DNA from: Clostridia bacterium
Lineage (GTDB): Bacteria; Bacillota; Clostridia; RGIG6154
Reading direction: 5' to 3'
Assembly (NCBI GenBank): GCA_017410375.1
Contig: JAFQQW010000055.1
Coordinates: 1-53,123, forward strand
Length of the DNA stretch: 53,123 nt
Shown: positions 49,082 to 53,123 of the stretch, piece by piece
How positions within the stretch are numbered: position 1 is the stretch's first letter
Layout of the letters: each line of letters begins with the position of its first letter
Notes under the pieces: generated by a model
What the model was told of the DNA's origin: nothing
What the model saw: only the letters and a program-made list of their open reading frames with translations
Databases searched by the model: none
Position numbers and translations under genes: made by a program

Positions 49082-49795
49082 ATGTTTATATACCCTGCAA
49101 TTGACCTCTATGAAGGTAAAGCGGTTCGTCTTTTAAAGGGCGAATATGACAAAATGACGGTGTATAGCGAAAATCCCGTAGAGATTGCAAAAGATTTTGA
49201 AAGCAAAGGTGCGTCCTTTTTGCATCTTGTAGATTTAGAGGGTGCTAAAACAGGCGGTACCCCCAATCTTGAAACCATTAAATATATTAAAGAAAATACA
49301 AATCTGTTTACCGAAGTAGGTGGCGGCATCCGCAGTATGCAGGTGGTTGATACTTATATTGAAGCTGGCGTAAACCGTGTTATTTTAGGTACAGCTGCGG
49401 TAAGCGACCCGGCATTTTTGGAAGAAGCCGTAAAAAAACACGGCGAAAAAATTGCCGTGGGGGTAGATGTGAAGGACGGTTTTGTTGCTATTAAAGGCTG
49501 GACTGAAAAATCACAGTATTCTTGCATGGAATTTTGCGAAAAAATGCAGAATTTGGGTGTAAAAACCATTATTTGTACCGACGTTTCTAAAGATGGCGCC
49601 ATGCAGGGAACCAATCATGATTTGTACCGTGAATTACAGCAGAAATTTGATATTGACATCATTGCTTCAGGGGGTGTTTCCTCTATTGAAGATGTGGAAA
49701 AGCTTGCAAAAATTGATATGTACGGTGCAATCATCGGCAAAGCATACTACACCGGTGCAATTGATTTAAAGCAGGCAATTGAGGTGGCAAAATGA
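49082..49795 (+). CDS. hisA: ProFAR isomerase HisA
   Basis: A 237-residue (beta/alpha)8 isomerase. The general base Asp is in YPAIDLYEGKAVRLLKGEYD and the general acid Asp in TDVSKDGAMQGTN; phosphate-binding GGGIRS and ASGGVSS are present. It lies six bases after hisH and overlaps hisF by four bases. Confidence 0.97.
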   Translation: MFIYPAIDLYEGKAVRLLKGEYDKMTVYSENPVEIAKDFESKGASFLHLVDLEGAKTGGTPNLETIKYIKENTNLFTEVGGGIRSMQVVDTYIEAGVNRVILGTAAVSDPAFLEEAVKKHGEKIAVGVDVKDGFVAIKGWTEKSQYSCMEFCEKMQNLGVKTIICTDVSKDGAMQGTNHDLYRELQQKFDIDIIASGGVSSIEDVEKLAKIDMYGAIIGKAYYTGAIDLKQAIEVAK

Positions 49796-50550
49796 TAACA
49801 AAAAGAATTATTCCGTGTCTGGACGTAAAGAACGGACGTGTGGTTAAGGGCGTAAATTTTGAAGGAATCTCGGATGTTTCTTCACCTGTGGAACTTGCAA
49901 AATATTACAGTGACAACGGTGCAGATGAGCTTGTATTTTATGATATCACAGCGTCAGCTGAAGGCAGAGCACTTTTTACCGACATTTTAACCGAGGTTGC
50001 CAAAACCATTTTTATTCCGCTCACTGTTGGAGGCGGTATCAACGAGGTTTCGGATTTTGACCGGGTTTTAAAATGCGGTGCGGATAAAGTGAGTGTGAAT
50101 TCCGGTGCTATCCGTAATCCAAATCTGATTTATGAGGCTGCAAAGCGCTATGGTGACCAATGTGTTGTAATCTCTGCTGATGTAAAGCGGGTAGATGGCG
50201 TGTTTCGTGTGTTTGCAAAAGGTGGCAGAGAAAACACGGGCATGGAAGCGGTTTCCTGGATCAAAAAATGTGTGGACTTAGGTGCAGGTGAAGTGGTGCT
50301 GAATTCCATTGACACCGATGGTGTGAAGAATGGCTTTGATTTAGAAATGTTAGATGCGGTCTGCAATGCAGTTTCTGTTCCTGTTATCGCATCGGGCGGC
50401 GCAGGCGGAATCAAGGATTTTATTGAATTATTCCACGCTCTGCCTAAAGTGGATGCCGGGCTTGCAGCGTCCATTTTCCATTTCAAAGAGGTTGCCATTC
50501 CGGATTTGAAACAGGCTTTAAAAGCTGAAAATATCCCCGTAAGAATTTAA
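49792..50550 (+). CDS. hisF: Imidazole glycerol phosphate synthase cyclase subunit
   Basis: A 252-residue (beta/alpha)8 cyclase that joins ammonia from HisH to PRFAR. It has IIPCLDVKNGRVVKGVNFEG with the catalytic Asp 11, VFYDITASAEGR, NSIDTDGVKNGFDLEM with the second Asp, and ASGGAGGIKDF. It overlaps hisA by ATGA. Confidence 0.98.
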   Translation: MITKRIIPCLDVKNGRVVKGVNFEGISDVSSPVELAKYYSDNGADELVFYDITASAEGRALFTDILTEVAKTIFIPLTVGGGINEVSDFDRVLKCGADKVSVNSGAIRNPNLIYEAAKRYGDQCVVISADVKRVDGVFRVFAKGGRENTGMEAVSWIKKCVDLGAGEVVLNSIDTDGVKNGFDLEMLDAVCNAVSVPVIASGGAGGIKDFIELFHALPKVDAGLAASIFHFKEVAIPDLKQALKAENIPVRI

Positions 50551-50562
50551 AGGAGAATGAAA

Positions 50563-51213
50563 ATGATTACAATTGACGATTTGAAATTTGATGAAAAAGG
50601 GTTGATTCCTGCTATTGTGGTGGATGCCATCACAAAGAAAGTTTTAACCCTTGCATACATGAACAAGGAAAGCCTCGGCATTTCTATGGATAAGGAAAAA
50701 ACTTGCTTCTGGAGCCGATCCAGAGCAGAGCTTTGGTTGAAAGGGGAGACTAGCGGAAACTATCAGCACATTGTATCCATTACTGCAGATTGCGATAAAG
50801 ATGCTTTGGTGGTTGTGGTGGAAAAAGACGGCCCTGCGTGTCACCTGGGTACCGATTCCTGTTTTGAAAATCTGCTCTGGGAAAGTGATAGCCGTTCCGA
50901 GTTTTCGCTTCAGTCCTTAATGGATTTGTTAATCGGCAGAAAAGAAGAAAAGAAAGAAGGCTCGTACACAACTTATCTTTTTGAGAAGGGGATTGATAAA
51001 ATCCTTAAAAAAGTTGGCGAAGAAAGCACAGAGGTTATCATTGCTGCAAAAGACGATGATAAAAAAGAAACCATTTATGAAATTGCAGACCTTGCATACC
51101 ATGTAATGGTGATGATGGTTGAAATGGGCATCACCCTTGAGGATGTGCACAAAGAGCTTGCATCCCGGCATGTTATTGACCATAAAGTAAAGCAGGAGAA
51201 AATGACCAAATGA
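50563..51213 (+). CDS. hisIE: Bifunctional PR-AMP cyclohydrolase / PR-ATP pyrophosphohydrolase
   Basis: A 216-residue fusion. The HisI part (about 1-108) has [34 protein letters not shown] and the zinc Cys set in [12 protein letters not shown] and [14 protein letters not shown]. The HisE part (about 118-205) has [20 protein letters not shown] and [22 protein letters not shown] lies seven bases before ATG 50563, which I prefer to the ATG at 50557. Confidence 0.97.
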   Translation: MITIDDLKFDEKGLIPAIVVDAITKKVLTLAYMNKESLGISMDKEKTCFWSRSRAELWLKGETSGNYQHIVSITADCDKDALVVVVEKDGPACHLGTDSCFENLLWESDSRSEFSLQSLMDLLIGRKEEKKEGSYTTYLFEKGIDKILKKVGEESTEVIIAAKDDDKKETIYEIADLAYHVMVMMVEMGITLEDVHKELASRHVIDHKVKQEKMTK

Positions 51214-51980
51214 TTTTACAAGACATGCATGTACATACCTGCTTTAGTGACGGTAAGCATACCCCTGAAGAGGTTGCAGAATCCGCATACAAAATGGGCG
51301 TTTTAAAGCTGGGCTTTTCAGAGCACGGCTTTACGCCTTTTGACAACAGATACTGTATGCCGGAAGAAAAGGAAGCTCTATACCGTCAGACGATTGCAGA
51401 ATTAAAAGAAAAATACAAAGGAAAAATGGAAATCCTTTGCGGTATTGAGCAGGATTTGCGCGCAGGGAAACCGAAGCACGGGTACGATTATGTTATCGGT
51501 TCTGTTCACTATCAGCAGGCGGACGATAAGTGGTATGATGTGGATGGTACATTAGAGGAAATCAAGGAAATGGTTTCTACCCACTTTGACAATGATATTT
51601 ATATTTATTGCGAGAAATATTTTGAAAATGTTTCTAAAGTGGTGGAAGAGACAGGCGCAGATATTATCGGTCATTTTGATTTGCTCACAAAATTTAACGA
51701 GCAGGAGCCTCTGATTGACGAAACGCATCCAATGTACCGTGCGGCATGGAAAAAGGCAGTCGATTATCTTCTGCAATTTAATAAACCTTTTGAGATCAAC
51801 ACAGGTGCAATTTCCCGGGGCTATCGCACCACGCCTTATCCTAACCCTGAAATTTTAAAATATATTCTGGATAACGGCGGTAAAATTATGCTTAACAGCG
51901 ACAGTCACAGCAAAGACACTTTGTGTTATAAATTTGATTTAGCAGAAGAAATCGTAAAAAAGCTCGGATATAGCTTATAA
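51210..51980 (+). CDS. hisK: Histidinol-phosphatase, PHP type
   Basis: A 256-residue PHP-family phosphatase. Metal ligands are visible in [28 protein letters not shown], the [12 protein letters not shown] segment, [12 protein letters not shown], and the late [14 protein letters not shown]. It completes the pathway, removing phosphate from histidinol phosphate, and overlaps hisIE by four bases. Confidence 0.94.
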   Translation: MILQDMHVHTCFSDGKHTPEEVAESAYKMGVLKLGFSEHGFTPFDNRYCMPEEKEALYRQTIAELKEKYKGKMEILCGIEQDLRAGKPKHGYDYVIGSVHYQQADDKWYDVDGTLEEIKEMVSTHFDNDIYIYCEKYFENVSKVVEETGADIIGHFDLLTKFNEQEPLIDETHPMYRAAWKKAVDYLLQFNKPFEINTGAISRGYRTTPYPNPEILKYILDNGGKIMLNSDSHSKDTLCYKFDLAEEIVKKLGYSL

Positions 51981-51995
51981 AGGGGTAGTGTGAAC

Positions 51996-52955
51996 ATGCT
52001 AAATGACATTTTGTACAGCGCCGGCGTTATAGCACCGATTTTTATCATGGTCATTCTCGGCTTTGTTTTAAAGCAGACACAATTTTTAAGCGAAAGCTTT
52101 TTTAACGGCTGTGATAAAATCGGCTTTAAGCTTTGTTTACCCTGTTTACTTTTTATTGACATCGCATTTGTGGACTTAAATAAAAGTCTGAATTTAAAAC
52201 TGATTCTGTTCTGCTGTATGGCAGTGACGGTTCTTTTTGTGTTATCCACATCAATTGTAAGTGTTTTTTTAAAAGATAATGCCAAACGTGGAGCATTTAT
52301 TCAGGGTATGTGCCGCTCCAATGCGGCAATTTTGGGTGTAACGGTTGCTCGTAATATGTTTCCGGTAGTTGGCGAGCCTGCCATCGCCATGTGTCTGCCG
52401 TTTGTGGTAACACTTTACAATATCTATTCTGTAATTGTTTTAAGTGTGTTCGCTCCGGTTGACAAAAAAATGACCGCCAAAGAAATGACGGTCAATGTTT
52501 GCAAAAAAATCTACACCAATCCGCTGATTATCGCCATCGCCCTTGCACTTTTATGGAATGTGTCGGGACTTAAAATGCCCGGTTTTGCAAACCAGAGCAT
52601 TTCTTACTTGGGTGAGATGGCAGTGCCGTTGGCACTTATAAGCCTTGGTGCGAGCTTTGATTTAAATGCGTTAAAGGGAAGAGTTGGGCTTGCGGTTTTG
52701 TCTTCTGTAATGAAAACCGTTGTTGTTCCGCTTGTCGCTGTGTTTTGTGCTTATTTTTGCGGAATACGAACGGTTGGACTTGGTATTGTTCTGATAATTT
52801 TCGGTGGTCCTACAGCCGTTTCCAGCTATATTATGGCAAAGCAGATGCAAAGCGATTATAAAATGGCAGGTCAGATTATCGTAATTTCTACCTTGATGTG
52901 CATCTTTACGTTGTTTTTAGGTGTGTTTATTTTGCGAACTTTAGCATTAATATAA
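51996..52955 (+). CDS. AEC family transporter (auxin efflux carrier type)
   Basis: A 319-residue membrane protein with about ten transmembrane helices in two inverted halves, beginning APIFIMVILGFVLKQTQFL. PLALISLGASFDL around residue 215 and GGPTAVSSYIMAKQM near the end are typical of the family, whose bacterial members export or take up carboxylates and amino acids. It follows hisK by 15 bp, so it is co-transcribed, and a link to histidine or an intermediate is possible but unproven. The start is ATG 51996 (a GTG at 51990 is also possible) after AGGGG. Confidence 0.88.
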   Translation: MLNDILYSAGVIAPIFIMVILGFVLKQTQFLSESFFNGCDKIGFKLCLPCLLFIDIAFVDLNKSLNLKLILFCCMAVTVLFVLSTSIVSVFLKDNAKRGAFIQGMCRSNAAILGVTVARNMFPVVGEPAIAMCLPFVVTLYNIYSVIVLSVFAPVDKKMTAKEMTVNVCKKIYTNPLIIAIALALLWNVSGLKMPGFANQSISYLGEMAVPLALISLGASFDLNALKGRVGLAVLSSVMKTVVVPLVAVFCAYFCGIRTVGLGIVLIIFGGPTAVSSYIMAKQMQSDYKMAGQIIVISTLMCIFTLFLGVFILRTLALI

Positions 52956-52960
52956 AAGAA

Positions 52961-52984
52961 AGCGAAACAGTTTGCTGTTTCGCT
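52961..52984 (+). terminator. Terminator-like hairpin after the his operon, without T-run
   Basis: A perfect 10-bp stem AGCGAAACAG/CTGTTTCGCT with loop TTTG. As at 34636, the T-run is missing, and after one base the interspersed repeat begins. Confidence 0.75.
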
Positions 52985-52985
52985 C

Positions 52986-53123
52986 AGACTGTCGAAAAAG
53001 TCGTTCTACCGCAAGCAAAGAACTATTTGTTATTCTGAGCGAAGCGAAGAATCTCCGGTTTGAACAGATGTTGAATGGAGCGGAATCCATCGAGGATTCC
53101 GCTCCATTGCTTGCTTTTTGTCA
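52986..53123 (+). repeat. Multi-hairpin interspersed repeat, second copy (cut by window end)
   Basis: 138 bp matching 34662-34799 at all but two positions (a G/T difference in AGAAC-ATTT and an A/C difference in TTTGAA-AG by comparison of the copies). It contains the 14-bp hairpin and stops at the window edge within the next stem. Confidence 0.9.

Noticed and set aside
1-53123. tRNA or rRNA genes
   Set aside because: No cloverleaf with a GTTCRA-type T arm or conserved rRNA segment was recognised by eye; a tRNAscan run would settle it.

Overview
The window reads as a chromosomal segment of a spore-forming, anaerobic-type member of the Clostridia (Bacillota). The sporulation genes yqfC, yqfD, ylbJ and cotJABC, the order phoH-ybeY-era-recO-ppdK, an Enterococcus-type V-ATPase operon, an S-layer-homology protein, strong AGGAGG ribosome sites and textbook sigma-A promoters all point there. 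The genus cannot be assigned from sequence alone.

Layout. Positions 1-4.3 kb hold an XRE regulator, a large SLH surface protein, a DUF378 membrane protein and a cytidylate-kinase-like protein. 4.4-12.9 kb is a complete nine-gene V-type ATPase operon on the minus strand; its K subunit keeps the known Na+ ligands. 13-17.7 kb (plus) has an atypical shikimate kinase, a membrane-anchored parvulin, a Gfo/Idh/MocA dehydrogenase, dtd and a WYL regulator. 17.8-20.2 kb has three tandem paralogous AraC regulators. 20.2-21.7 kb has a DUF5596-type acyltransferase-like gene and an 82-residue protein gene. The small gene is preceded by a promoter, a highly structured leader RNA and an intrinsic terminator directly in front of its ribosome site. 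21.8-31.2 kb (minus) is ppdK, recO-yqzL, an accessory block (DUF4393/Abi-alpha-like, small ORF, divergent RpiB), era, ybeY, phoH, yqfD and yqfC. ylbJ and an EF-G paralogue follow on plus.

34.6-42.5 kb is the accessory part. It has a multi-hairpin interspersed repeat, an amidohydrolase fused to the same acyltransferase-like module seen at 20 kb, an alkylsulfatase gene broken by a frameshift and a large in-frame deletion, a GH29 fucosidase, cotJABC, and a decayed mobile-element-like ORF ending in a 16-bp inverted repeat. 42.5-53 kb holds a PfkB kinase, then a TrpR-family regulator leading a complete histidine operon (hisZ-G-D-C-B-H-A-F-IE-K), and an AEC transporter. The window ends inside a second copy of the interspersed repeat.

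The best candidates for something undescribed are the leader RNA at about 21.51-21.68 kb, the repeat family whose ends carry a TGTCGAA motif, and the amidohydrolase-acyltransferase fusion with its stand-alone paralogue. Everything was read by eye; family names rest on motif recognition, not on database searches.
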